Positions 34,813-45,917 of a stretch of 64,000 nt of DNA are shown here, piece after piece (position 1 is the stretch's first letter; each line of letters opens with the position of its first letter). A program made the position numbers and the translations under genes. The stretch is taken from NCBI RefSeq assembly GCF_902806685.2, contig NC_048542.1:3518533-3582532 (forward strand), written 5' to 3'. Under the pieces are notes generated by a model. That model was not told the DNA's origin, searched no databases, and saw only the letters and a program-made list of their open reading frames with translations. This DNA comes from Maniola hyperantus. Lineage: Eukaryota > Arthropoda > Insecta > Lepidoptera > Nymphalidae.

Positions 34813-34853
34813 CTTGAACACATTGCCCTAATGATTAGGGCAATGTGTTCAAG
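34813..34853. repeat. 41-bp near-perfect palindrome
   Basis: Arms CTTGAACACATTGCCCTAAT and ATTAGGGCAATGTGTTCAAG (20 bp each, perfect) are separated by one base. It lies 84 nt from the 33-bp palindrome. Confidence 0.85.
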
Positions 34854-35229
34854 GCATTTTAGACGATGAGATAGATCGTGCAAGGGTGAATATGAATAAC
34901 TTTAGTAAGTGAAGTGGCTATTTTTATAATGTATACCTAGTAACCGATACGAGCATAGTTATTTTTTTTCATAGTTTAGTTCATAGTGGCTTCGGTAACA
35001 TAACGATATTTTGTCAACAAAAAATTTCGACATGCTAACTGCCACTTGCTAGCAATAATTTTAGCGATATTTCACTTTTTTGTAAGACATTTGAAACCAA
35101 ACCCTCGTTGTTGCATTGTTTTGTTTTTTGATGACGTCTGAAAACCTTGCACGTTTCCATAACTTTGCTCCGTACACCATTTTTTTTACAAGTAAATTTA
35201 TTTGACCTAAGTACGCAGTGTTTTTGTGC

Positions 35230-35443
35230 TTAATCAGTAATCATATTATAAATGCAAAAGTGCGTTTTTTTGTTGGTTTGTCCTTCAATCACGTCGTAAC
35301 GAAGCAACGGATTTTTTGCATGGGTATAGTTAAATATCTGGAGATTGACATAGGCTACTTTTTATCCCGGGAAATTAAAGAGTTCCCACGGGATTTTTAA
35401 AAACCTAAATCCACGCGTACGAAGTCGCGGGCATCAGCTAGTA
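35230..35443 (-). mobile_element. ACTAGCTGATGCCCGCGAC-type element
   Basis: Reverse orientation, from ATCATATTATAAATGCAAAAGTGCG to GAAGTCGCGGGCATCAGCTAGT. Confidence 0.65.
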
Positions 35444-35501
35444 CTTTCCTAAATTAAATTCTAAAATTATGTCCACACCTACAGCAAAGCTGTTACAAGA
35501 A

Positions 35502-35657
35502 AGTAATGTACATCGACATTTAGAAGGAGATAGCAAATTTGTAGAGCACAGTCTCTGTCGTTGAGACCGACAAAACGTCATATAAGTATGAGTGACAGAG
35601 ACAACGCTCTAAAAAGCCGAAATATCATTACATCACTTTCGGCCGTGTACTGTACGT
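35502..35657. repeat. Foldback MITE with GAAAGTGATG..CATCG arms
   Basis: GAAAGTAATGTACATCGACATTTAG on the left pairs with ...ATTACATCACTTTCGG on the right; GTCTCTGTC and GACAGAGAC pair inside. Half copies lie near 34405-34505 (GCCCGAAAGTGATGAACATCG) and 14837-14900. Confidence 0.6.
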
Positions 35658-36407
35658 ACGTATTGGGCCGCCATAAGCTTATTATCTAGACTATCATGCG
35701 TTGCTATTACGTGTAACAGATACTGCATAAGTGCAGAGATCAATACGGCGATCCCCATTCATTAGTCGTTATCACGTTATCAATCGTCCCCGCGTCCTCT
35801 ACTCTACTGCCAGTCACCTCTGTCACGTGACCTACTGTGGAACTGATGGCTAACAGTAATGAGAAGGTTTCCAGGCAACGTTCGAGAAAATTTTCATAGA
35901 TGGCGCTGAATATATTACCACCACTAAAGACGAAAAATAATACCTAATATCATAAATGCTTTAAAGTTTAAAATTTAAATCGGATGCGAAATTAATTAAT
36001 TACTTCTATAATTCTATATTCACACATTTTGTGGGGAAGAAACGTAAGGAAAATTGCAGTGCACGCTCGCTAGCTCTTACTCTTCATCTATGTCATTGAT
36101 TGACACGACCTAAACATTAAAGCATAGATCATAAAGATATAGGTATTATTTTTCCTCTTTCGTGGCGACCTATGCGAAATATTCAAGAGACATCTATGAA
36201 AATTTTATTGAAGCTGTCCCTGATACTTCCTCATTGTCATGCCGGCTCCACACAGTCGTCCAACAATCCAACACACCAACACTCCAACAACCAACACACG
36301 TCGATAGTGTGGAGGCGATCAACACAGACTCTTCACACATACGTTCCAACCTCATTCACTATAGGGACGTTGAAGTAATAGGTGCTTTTGCACTATTTCT
36401 TATGAAC

Positions 36408-36608
36408 ATTGACTTATAATTACTTCGTATGGACAGGGCCATTGAACAAACAGAATAGCACCGAATCAGTGGTGTTTTAACACCAATGCAACCTCAGTGA
36501 CGTCTGGATTTCAAACGGGTCGTTCATTAGTATCTAAGAGGTGGCGCTGATTTTTTTGGTTCCAAAACCGTGAAAGATTTTGTTCGCTTGGTCATATCTT
36601 GTCATTTG
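36408..36608 (+). repeat. Unclassified ~205-bp repeat, copy 2
   Basis: Same sequence as 26071-26275 with few differences. It ends directly at a family C SINE (36606). Confidence 0.6.
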
Positions 36609-36785
36609 AGCCTCAATAGCTCAACCGGTATAGGAGTGGACTGAAAACCGAAAGGTCGACGGTTCAAATCCCGCCCGTTGCACTATTGTCGTACCTACTC
36701 CTAGCACAAGCCTGACGCTTAATTGGAGAGGAAAGAGGAATATTAGTCATTTAATATGGCTAATATTCTTTTATAAAAAAAAAAA
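36606..36785 (+). mobile_element. tRNA-headed SINE (family C)
   Basis: GAGCCTCAATAGCTCAACCGG head, GGTTCAAATCCCGCCCG B-box-like motif, body to TGGCTAATATTC and an A-rich tail. Confidence 0.65.
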
Positions 36786-37504
36786 ATTAAATATCGATGT
36801 TGTAGGTACACTTTATAATTGGTTGTTGTTTGTTGGTTTTGTCACCTATTTGCCTATGTGGATGTACTCATCACTCGTTACCTACGATTGTAAGTGATTA
36901 AGTAAACAGTATGTTAAATCCAGCGAACGTCGCGTAGTTGTAATAATTGCGTTCTTAACCGACTTCAAAAAAGGTTCTCAATTTGTCGGAATCTTTCATT
37001 TTTTATGTATGCTCCCCGACGATTACTCGAAGACGCCTGAACCGATTTGGATTTTTTTTTTGTTTGAAGATAATACAGCCTCTCGTATCCATCGAGGATA
37101 GTCTCTGCTCGTTTCGTAGGTCCAAGTTTGTAAATAAAACACTTTTTAGTTTTTTACACGACAGCCTAAAAAGGATTCATTTATTATAATTTATACCTAT
37201 GTATGAACGTAAGTTTCTTTATACCAGCACAACTTCTAAATACATTTGATGTATGGGGCATCCAATGACTTCTATCTAGTATACATTATAAGCCATTGGG
37301 GGGGTGGCGGCATAATAATGCCGTCTCTTGTCGCTGTGGTCGGTAGAGCGGTTGTGCTCTGGGGTACCCAGCGAAAAGGGACTCTATGTCACGGCCTGTC
37401 AAGATGCAATAATAATAAGGAAGATCACTTATGTTACGATCTACAGTAATTACTTATAATAAGACAAAACTGTGTGTGTGCAATAAAAATACAAGTCTAC
37501 CGGT

Positions 37505-37790
37505 CATTGTTTCTTTGTGTACGACCCTCGCCTCACCCAACCGAAAGAGCGTACAGGGGCATCTAATAATTTTAAGCTTATTTCGTGGTTTAACGACATA
37601 TTTCCATCCAACTCCCATCGGCGGTGTTCCCACTAGATTATAACATGGGGTTATTCAAGGGGCGGACCAACAAATTCCTAAAAGGCCGGCAACGCATCGG
37701 CGCGGCGGTTCCTCTGGTGCTGCAAATGTTCATGGGCGGCGGTAATCACTTAACATCAGGTGACCCGCCTGCTCATTTGCTCGCTATATC
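37505..37790 (+). pseudogene. LINE 3'-end remnant
   Basis: Ends with GGGGTTATTCAAGGGGCGGACC, TGCAAATGTTCATGGGCGGCGGTAATCAC and GTGACCCGCCTGCTC, the 3' end of an abundant lepidopteran LINE. It is followed directly by the long ACTAGC element at 37795. Confidence 0.65.
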
Positions 37791-37794
37791 TATT

Positions 37795-38545
37795 ACTAGC
37801 TGATCCCCGCGGCTTCGCCCGCGTAGATTTAGGTTTTTAAAGATCCCGTATAGCCTATGTCACTCAGGAATAATGTAGCTTTCTACTGGTGAAAGAATTT
37901 TTAAAATCGGTTCAGTAGTTCTAAAGATTACCCCCTACAAACAAACTTAACGACATTACCTCTTTATATAATACAACGGGCCGTGCAGCAGAAATAGTAA
38001 TATTTTAATTTCGCCATAACTTCAAAACCAAACGTCCAATTTTAATCATTCAAAGACCAAATATTATCTCCATAAACTGTTCTTAGTGATGAAATCATTT
38101 ATTTTGATAAGGATTAATAGCATGAGTAAAATAAACGCGTTTAAATGTAGTCCAAAAAAAATTCAAGATTTTTAAATAAAAAAAATGGTTGCTGTGCCTC
38201 ACTCGACATAGATGGGTATAGTGTGTCGCGGACTTTTTTGTAGATATTTATAAGATCTACAATTAATTAGAACATTTTATGGTTCTATCTTTTATAGTTT
38301 AGGCAGCGTACGCAAAATAAGTAACTTTTCTGGTTGATTTTTTACACCTTGTGTCCGAAAAACCCAAATATCTTACGGAACCCTATTTTTTTCCAAAATA
38401 AAATATAGCCTATGTTACTCGTGGATAATGTAGCTTTCGAATGGTGAAAGAATTTTTAAAATCGGTCCAGTAGTTTTTGAGCCTATTCAGTACAAACAAA
38501 CAAACAAACAAACAAACAAACAAAGTTTTCCTCTTTATAATATTA
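37795..38545 (+). mobile_element. Long ACTAGCTGATCCCCGCGGC element, full copy
   Basis: Two related blocks, each with a CCTATGT.ACTC and GAAAGAATTTTTAAAATCGGT motif, flank a unique centre. The end is TTCCTCTTTATAATATTA after an (AAAC)n run at about 38491-38523. No protein is encoded, so mobility would need an autonomous partner. Confidence 0.65.
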
Positions 38546-38614
38546 TTATATATTATATAGTGTAGACAAAAAAAAAATGTAGATAACGGGTACATACCGG
38601 GTACGGATACGGAT

Positions 38615-38705
38615 TACAATGTAAAGTATGGGGTATCGTTAGAATCCTTATATTATCATCCCGAGTGACACTAACACTGACTATAATTTTTTAGTGCAAA
38701 AAAAT
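38615..38705 (-). repeat. GAAAATGGCGCCATA-type repeat, partial reverse copy
   Basis: GTATGGGGTATCGTTAGAATCCTTATATTATCATCCCGAGTGACAC is the reverse of the central part of 11825-12180. Confidence 0.5.
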
Positions 38706-38926
38706 ATATTTAATTATTTCAATTAATGTACACCAGGCCTGAGTGCTAACCGCAGTCGGGTTTTCGAAACTTTTTGGATTACGTACTTGTTTTGTTTGTC
38801 AATGTTCCGGTTACAGCAATTGCTAACTTATAAGGTCAGGCGCTTATGAGCAATTAATGATCAGACTGTTCCTCCTGTAAAATATTTGGTGCAATTACGA
38901 AGTTTTCTTAATTTTGTATAACTCAC

Positions 38927-38981
38927 CAAATTCCAGTTTCTAACACGAGATCGATCGTTTCCGGTAGTTCTAATCTAAAAC
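38927..38981 (-). CDS. fus: ESRP/Fusilli micro-exon, linker before RRM1 (residues 151-169)
   Basis: This is a very short exon of 55 nt between ttttcag and a gtgagt donor, phase 1 in and phase 2 out. It encodes GFRLELPETIDLVLETGI. It corresponds to 'HRFSDPERVNYKFESGTC' in vertebrate ESRP. The split codon TG|C gives Cys 169. It is too short to stand out as an open frame and is supported by phase, splice sites and family alignment. It borders the 19.5-kb intron. Confidence 0.88.
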
Positions 38982-39969
38982 CTGAAAACAAAAAAAAGTT
39001 AGAATGGCATAATTATTATGAACAATTTTATTTGACCTCAATTCATTATCCACGGTTTATGGGGATGTAATCTGTAAAAACTATTTTCTGATATTTTTTT
39101 GTGTATGCTACAATACACAAAATACACATGCTATAAAAATTTCAACTCTCTAACTATTACGGTTCATGAGATACAGCCCGTAGACAGACAGACTGACGGA
39201 TAGCGGAGGCTTAGTAATAGGACACCGTATGGGTACGGAATCCTAACAATGGAGTCACGACCCTCTGCAACGAGGAATAAGATGCACAAATTCAACATAG
39301 CGCAACAAGATTTATTTTTTAAATTCATTTTAGGCAAACGCTTGACCACAATCACACCTGATGTAAAGTGATGATGTGGCCTTAGATGGGACGCATTTAC
39401 CTAGAATATGCCTATTCACTCTTGTTTTAAAGATACCCGGGTTGTAATTGGTAGGAAACACATATCATGGAAGAGTTAAAAAAACCAAGAGTAATTAATG
39501 ACACCAATTAAGGAGAGTTTTAAGAATCCATTAAGCTCAGGCCAGGTGTGGCGGAAACGGCACACGGATGCCCACTTGCTCAGTCAATACCTTTTGAAGA
39601 CAGTACTTAGGCCACTCTCGAGTGTTTGCTTTACATAAGTAAACCTACGCCGTGTACCTACGTGTGTAACTGTATGAGAGTATGTCGTAAACACATCTCT
39701 TAAACAACGACCTATCTTTGACGACCTCTCGGCTAAGTACATTCGAAACGAAAGTCGACATCGAATTATGTAACAGCTGTAGGCAAAACTTCGTAAATAC
39801 GGAAAAAAATTCACGTGGATTTAGTTTTCTAAAAATTCTCAGGGAATTCTTTGATTTTCCGGGATAAAAAGTCTTTAACAATAACCATGCAAAAAATCAA
39901 GTCGATCCGTTTCGTTGGATCAAGTAGGTATCCAAAATCTAAGATGTTTTATGTAAAAAAAGTCGTAGG

Positions 39970-40270
39970 TCAAATATGGAGTATTGCTCTCACCTTTGGG
40001 CCTGAGCACCCCAGAAAGAACTCCTCCCATTCAATCGGATTTAAAAGCGGGATGTGTGGACATGGACAATATCAAACTAACCAGCTCGTTGCGTGTTCTG
40101 CCGCCTTTATAACGGGAAGAGTTCTAAAGAGTTTGAACCTCCCTCCTTATTCCACCCTCGTTTTTCTACAACCGCACCGCACGCCACCGTAAGCAATTTC
40201 ACCCTCACCACCTGGGTGTCTGGTGCACTACGACCACCCTTCGTTGCCTTTTTCATGTTATACATGCAAG
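39970..40270 (+). pseudogene. Degenerate reverse transcriptase C-terminal remnant (CR1/Jockey-like LINE)
   Basis: MEYCSHLWA appears near 39976 in one frame. In other frames follow RVLPPLYNGKSSKEFEPP and LFHPRFSTTAPHAT, and a diverged RPPFVAFFMLYMQAVQP end. These fit the common insect pattern '...MEYCSHLWAGAP...YRIYNGECSEEL...FLPRTCKLWNELP'. Frameshifts and stops make it a relic. It is antisense to ESRP, in the intron between 38982 and 40438. Confidence 0.65.
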
Positions 40271-40438
40271 CTGTACAACCAATTAATTACCTCTTTAGGT
40301 TAGGACTTGGGATCAATGACAATGGTAAGTGCTAACCCTAGTCACATACTACGATACGACCTTATTCACCTGGGTTTCTGGTCGACTAGATAAAATAATT
40401 CATGTAAGTAAATCAATAAAAAATCTCAAGGAACTTAC

Positions 40439-40528
40439 CATCTGCAATTATCCTTTGTATTATGCTCGCCATGTCTTTGACTTCTGCTGCATAGAAATTC
40501 TCTCCGGCATACGGAGTTATACCTAAAT
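40439..40528 (-). CDS. fus: ESRP/Fusilli exon, linker before RRM1 (residues 121-151)
   Basis: The 90-nt exon lies between tgtacag and a gtaagt donor, phase 1 in and phase 1 out. It reads LGITPYAGENFYAAEVKDM and then ASIIQRIIADG. The family counterpart is the segment ending 'SQVEDMGNIILAMISEP' just before RRM1. It sits in a gap between two retroelement remnants (an RT fragment at about 39.97-40.27 kb and a tRNA-SINE at about 40.66 kb). Confidence 0.9.
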
Positions 40529-40661
40529 CTGTACACGATAAGGTTCATTATTGTTTACAAAGATGAAGCAATGTCGCATCTTATTCAACTTTATTAAGCA
40601 GCTTAAAAGCTTTATTTAACCTCTGATTATCCATGCATGAGAGTTCTTCGCAAAAAGAGTT

Positions 40662-40975
40662 GATAGCCTAGTGGTAAAAACTAAGACATCCGCCTCCTAT
40701 TAGGGAGGTCAGGGGTTCGATCCCGGGCACGCATCTCTAACTTTTCGGAGTTATGTGCGTTTTTAAGTACCTACCTAATTAAAATATCACTTGCTTTAAC
40801 GGTGAAGGAAAACATCGTGAGGAAACCTGCATGCCTGAGAGTTCTCCATAATGTTCTCAAAGGTGTGTGAAGTCTGCCAATCCGCACTTGGCCTGCGTGG
40901 TAGACTATGGCCAAAACCGTTCTCATTCGGAGAGAATCGCCCGTGCCCGATGCTACTTTTCGATTGACTATCAAT
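40662..40975 (+). mobile_element. tRNA-headed SINE (family A)
   Basis: Head GATAGCCTAGTGGTAAAAACTAAGAC with a small insertion in the A-box, intact B-box GGTTCGATCCCGGGCACGC, and a shortened 3' end. Confidence 0.7.
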
Positions 40976-41410
40976 GTGCTATTATGATGTCATCATGGCG
41001 TTGATGGGATTGTTTATTATTATCGGTTCCGGTTTCTTTAGAAGGCAGTTTTTACGCAGAAACTACGTCTTATTTTTCTGATCTCAGTGTATATCAGATA
41101 AAATGACAATCAACGTATCAGATTATAGGGAAATCCCTATGATGTTGGAATATCTCTATAATATTTGATCCAATATCAAAATTCGGATACTGGTATCGTT
41201 TTGGTATCCGCTACGCAAGGCTATTGGTTTAAGTTTTAAGTTACACCATTGAGAGATGGAGATAAAAAAACCTTTGTTTTATGCCGCTTCTCATATTTCA
41301 GACTGCTGGTCGATTGTGAAAAAGCTAAATTAATCATTACTACAATCTCAATTGTTATGATTGACTGAATTAATTATAGCATATTAACAGCATTTAAGTC
41401 CAGCCGTCAA

Positions 41411-41573
41411 TGGGGCCGATTCTCTTGTACACAATCTCTAAACTAAACTAAATTAACAGGTCTAAATCTAGTGCTATCCTTTTCCGCTAGCAACATTATG
41501 AAAGGGATAGCAATAGATTTAGACGTGCCATTTTAGTTTAGTTTAGAGATTGTGTACAAAGGAATTAGCCCCA
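41411..41573 (+). repeat. GGGGCCGATTCTC palindromic MITE, copy 2
   Basis: 163 nt from TGGGGCCGATTCTCTTGTAC to GGAATTAGCCCCA, same length as copy 1. Confidence 0.75.
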
Positions 41574-42205
41574 ATAAGAGGTTATTGCGATCGTCGCACT
41601 TATACCTTGTCCATTTTAAGAACTAGCTGTCAAGCAATGGCGGCAGGCCCCCGGACGCATTAAAAACACAACTCGTCAAAAATATCTGCACGCACGTCAT
41701 ATTATGTATCACATCTGACGTCACAGCGTGAGTGACGCTTCTGTCAGCGGAAAAATTGTATATTAAATCGAAATACATATATTATGTCCTAAATGTTTAA
41801 AAAAAAATGTCGTACAAAAGGATCATCGGTACCTCTTTTATGACGTTGCAAATTATTCTATCGGAACTCTCGGAAACCACCCAAGTTTTCGAGAGTTCTA
41901 AATTCTAATATTTCATAATAAGTAGGTACAACATTGTAGGAGTAAAATGGATCTAAAACTCTTGTATAGTTAAATTTGAAATACTAAATTACCTAATTAT
42001 TATTTTATCAAGCTTTCACAACAGGCGCAAATGTTTAGCGAAACGTTACACTGATTTTCGTTTCAGGAAACTGTGAAAACCCGTAATAACGGCACATCTT
42101 GACAACGTTAGAATTCAAGTAAGAATGGTCGCAAAGTTAAAAATGGACTTTTAGAGAGGGTTGGGACTTGTAAATGCTGCTGCGTGTAAAATTATGAAAG
42201 GATAC

Positions 42206-42390
42206 AGTTAAGCATGTCTAGTAAACACGTAGGATGGTCGGGTGGGGGCGGCGGCGGCGCGGACGTGGCGCGCGGCGTCACGGCGCGCAACGTGTACGCG
42301 CGCACGTACTCCTTGCGCAAGTCGTGGAAGCGCGCGTAGTATGTGGGCAGGCTCAGGTCTTTGCTGCACGCTTCTGGGTGGAGGCATTGT
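42206..42390 (-). CDS. fus: ESRP/Fusilli exon, N-terminal domain (residues 59-121)
   Basis: The 185-nt exon follows cttcttccag and ends at a gtatcc donor, phase 2 in and phase 1 out. It contains QCLHPEACSKDLSLPTYY and then ARFHDLRKEYVRAY, the insect counterpart of 'LHPEASKKN...FFDLRKEF' in vertebrate ESRP. A run of six prolines follows, and the exon closes with CLLDMLN, continued by Y-LGI in the next exon. The donor was chosen because only the split codon T|AT keeps the frame and yields the expected DMLNYL sequence. The 3' half of the exon is very GC-rich (GCG/CCG repeats) because of Arg, Ala and Pro codons. Confidence 0.92.
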
Positions 42391-42572
42391 CTGGAAGAAG
42401 ACGAAAATAAGTTAAAAGTTAAAACTTAACAATTAGAAAGTATCTAATTTAAAGAGTTTAAAAAAACGCCGACTGTGATTTGCCCTGTATCTTTTTCAGC
42501 CCGCACTTTTTATGTACCCAATGACATTCGCTCTATCAAGACGAATTTATAAAATGACGTATTATCTAAATA

Positions 42573-42757
42573 CTTATATAAAAGGAAAAGGTGACTGACT
42601 GACTGGACGGATCGGGCAGAAATTTGGCGTGCAGAGAGCTATTATGACGTAGGCATCTGCTAAGAAAGGATTTTTGAATATTCAACCCCTAAGGGAGTGA
42701 AATAGGGGTTTGAAATTTGTGTAGTCCATGCGGACGAAGTCGCGAGCATAAGCTAGT
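42573..42757 (+). mobile_element. GACT-type element
   Basis: From ACTTATATAAAAGGAAAAGGTGACTGACTGACTGG to GCGAGCATAAGCTAGT, missing the ATCTATCAACGCACAG segment. Confidence 0.65.
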
Positions 42758-42982
42758 TTATCAATAAAATAGCCCGGAAAATAATGGAAGCAGGCTAAAC
42801 GTTAGATTAAAAATATGAAAAAGGTAAATAATGAAATATTAATAGTCGAAATAAATTGTAAAGTAGAGGCACAGGTAGAGGGCACAGACTTATAGAAAAA
42901 CCGACCAAGTGCGAGTTGGACTCGCACACAAAAGGCTCCGTACAAGAAATAACACTTTTTGATCCCTCCTCACCTAACCCAT

Positions 42983-43339
42983 TTTTTTAAAAAAATTATT
43001 TGTGATCAAATTGGAGACCATTAATCGTGGATATTTTGTTAGTTATATTTTGTTTAGTAGGTATATCTATATTTTTCTTTAAATTTAAATTCCTTTACAT
43101 ATTTAACTATTTTATTTTTACCTACTGTTAATCTGTCAAGTTACTCTGTACGTTATTAAGTCTGTCTGTTATTAAGTTAATCTATACTTTAATCTGTTAG
43201 TCTGTAAGTTAGTGCATGTTAGTTTATAAGCAAAGTTTCACCTGTAATTGACGACCATACTGTTTATTGTATGTATTTAAATGTGCGGTCTTTTATGTAT
43301 GGAAGTTGTCGGTGATAAATAAATTAAAAAAAAAAAAAA
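42983..43339 (+). mobile_element. Polyadenylated retroposed insert with target-site duplication
   Basis: The insert ends in AATAAA (43318-43323) followed by an A-tract (43326-43341). The host sequence AACCCAT occurs immediately before (42976-42982) and after (43340-43346). The insert has no clear open frame and contains repeated TCTGT.AGTTA-like words. It looks like a 5'-truncated retrocopy of an mRNA 3' region or of a LINE tail. Confidence 0.65.
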
Positions 43340-43734
43340 AACCCATCGCGCACGCGTCTGTCCATCCGAATTCCGATCCACCTATTTCCTAGTACGTGTG
43401 GTATTATAGTAAGCATATTTGTTCGTGAACACATTTTTTTTTAATGATGTAACCACAAATTCACAGTTTTCGTATTTTTTTCCCTTGCCTTAATAAGACA
43501 TTGCTAGCTGCCACATGATTCTAGGTCGGTAGTACCCTACCTATAGGTTTTGATTCCCTTTTCTTGACTGACACTACAGACAAGACAACAAAGTGATCAT
43601 ATAAGGGTTGCCTTTTTCCTTTTGAGGTACGGAACCCTAAAAATAATACTTGACTATTGATGTCTTGACTTGATGTGGTCATTTCAATACTTATTTTAAG
43701 ATCACATAGGTACCTATGTTGGGTTCCTATGCTG

Positions 43735-44046
43735 TGCTAGCCTAGTGGTTAGGACGTCCGCCTTCCAATCGGAGGTCGGGGGTTCGATCCTGGGCACGTA
43801 CCTCTAACATTTCGAGTTATGTGCGTTTTTAAGTAATTAAAATATCGCTTGCTTTAACGGTGAAGGAAAACATCGTGAGGAAACCTGCATGCCTGAGAGT
43901 TCTCCATGATGTTCTCAAAGTTGTGTGAAGTCTGCCAATTCGCACTTGGCCAGGGTAGTAGACTATGGCCAAAACCCTTCTCACTCCGAGACGAGACCCG
44001 TGCTCTGTAGTGAGCCGGCGATGGGTTGATCATAATGATGATGGTT
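43735..44046 (+). mobile_element. tRNA-headed SINE (family A)
   Basis: Complete copy with A- and B-box motifs and the tail GGTTGATCATAATGATGATG. A possible duplication GTTGGGTT lies on both sides. Confidence 0.7.
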
Positions 44047-44458
44047 GGGTTTTAAGCTTAACAAATCACGACTATCTCTTAATTTCCATAAAAATTGTCC
44101 CCACGCGACAGGGTGATAGTTCAAGATGTTTTAAAAACACCCAAATTATAATAATTAATTCACTGTCAGTATTTCAGACTGGTTTTGGTACCTATCTATC
44201 AACCAAAAACTGGTTCTTTGCTGTACAGTTCAGTGAACTTGGTGAATTTTAAGGATTCAAGTAAGATAAGAACTTTCTGGAAATGTTCTTTGTACTAAGT
44301 ACCTATACTAGGTACCTGTAGAGTGCTATATCTGTCAAAAGTAAGGGTTTAAGAGTCTAGAACCAAGCATAAAAAGTGAGAAGAATAACCTAGATTTATT
44401 CACAGCAGCGTTCCGGGAAAGAGATGTCAATAAAACAATGTTAACCACCCCAGAATCA

Positions 44459-44830
44459 AAAACCGGCCAAGTGCGAGTCTTACTCATAACTGAGGGTACC
44501 GTACTCGGGTATTTTTTACGACATTTTGCACGATAAATGAAAAACTATCTATAATATAAAAATGAATCACTAAATGTGTTGCTGATCGCAAATCTCGAGA
44601 ACAGCTGAACCGATTTCATTTCGCTAATTCTTTTTTTATAATATTCCTTGAAGTTGGTACGAGGATGGTTGTTACGGAGAGAAAAATTTTAAAAATTTGA
44701 ATCGCCTGTTAGGCGGAACGAAGTTCGCCAGGGCAGCCAGTTATGTATAAAAATCTATTTTGGAATTTTCAGGTGAAGCCCTTTCATATAATACCCCACC
44801 TGGTATAGTTGTCTTAGTTTGAGAATATTA
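44459..44830 (+). mobile_element. CCGGCCAAGTGCGAGTC-type element interrupted by another element
   Basis: The copy begins AAACCGGCCAAGTGCGAGTC. It is split after AAAAACTAT by a reverse CTGCCCCGCCGAACTTCG-type element (about 44552-44745) and resumes TATGTATAAAAATCTATTTTGG. Confidence 0.6.
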
Positions 44831-45314
44831 TACTAATTATAGAAAAATATTACAAACTAGCAACTTTAACTAATACTTAACTTTTTTTTAAACGCATAAT
44901 ACTCTAGTTCTTGAATTTACTTTTTTTTTAATTAAAAAAAATCGCACTCGCTTCGTTCGCGCTTTTGTATTGTACGAGTGGATGCCTGCGACTTCATCCG
45001 CATAGATGTAGGTTTTTAAAAATATCGTGGGAACTCTTTGGGATAAAAAGCTAATGTCGTCGTCGTCTCCCCCACCCAACCCTCCAATCAATTCCTGGCT
45101 ATGGCATGGGTGCTCAAAAAAGGGTGGCTGGTAGGTACATGACCTGGGGCCTTGGGCGGCCAAGACTGCAAATTCGCCACTGATCCCGAAGAAGGACATA
45201 GGCTACTTATTATCCCGGAAAAATGAAGAAAGAGTGCCCACAGGATTTTAAAAAACCTCAATTAACGCAGACGACGTCATTTAGTAAAATTTAACTTAAC
45301 CAAAGTAAGACTAA

Positions 45315-45533
45315 TCAGTACCGTTATTCTAAATGCGAAAGTGTTTTGGTTTGTTGGTTTGCCTTCTATCACGTCGCAACGATGCAACGGGTTGACGTGA
45401 TTTTTTGCATGGGTATAGATAAAGACCTGGAAAGTGACACAGGTTACTTTTTATCCCGAAAAATCAAAGAGTTCCCACGGGATTTTAAAAAAACCTAATT
45501 TCACGCGGACGAAGTCGCGGGCATCAGCTAGTA
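45315..45533 (-). mobile_element. ACTAGCTGATGCCCGCGAC-type element
   Basis: Reverse orientation and complete-looking. It begins ATCAGTACCGTTATTCTAAATGCGAAAGTG and ends CGGACGAAGTCGCGGGCATCAGCTAGT. Confidence 0.65.
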
Positions 45534-45917
45534 CGTCTATAAGCTAAACGATACACGTAATTATTCTATGTAATATAATATTCATATTACAAAAGCGAGA
45601 AATAGGCCCAAATAAAGCCACTTGAGAGGAAACTTTTGCAATATTGAGGTTGATCATAACCTAACTGTTATTGCGCAGAATACGTTTTTCGAATACATCA
45701 TGGACCGCAAAGAAATATTACCTAACTCGTAATGTCTTAAAATGGTGGCAATTTGAGGTTGGTTCACGCGTTCAAACTGTAATCATAGGTACCTACTAGG
45801 TAGGTAATAATATTATTATTTTTGTTATATTTTTGACAACTATAACTTATTCTTTGATCTTCAATATTTTGTATTTTTAACATTTTGTCCTTGTTCACCG
45901 TTGTAAAATTATAAAAG

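Larger units (their letters stand above)
19419..38926 (-). other. 19.5-kb ESRP intron, repeat-filled
   Basis: Between the exon ending the linker and the first RRM1 exon. Apart from the repeats listed individually, it holds unique AT-rich stretches (about 19620-20310, 24680-26070, 27540-28140, 28850-29420, 29640-30220, 33180-33900, 35660-36400, 36790-37500) in which I see no exon. A piece at 25085-25330 with GAGAAGAGCTGGCAAGAAACTCAG is probably a further LINE or repeat fragment. Confidence 0.7.

Noticed and set aside
34813..34853. microRNA precursor
   Set aside because: A one-base loop and fully paired 20-bp arms do not make a Drosha/Dicer-type hairpin; it is a DNA palindrome.
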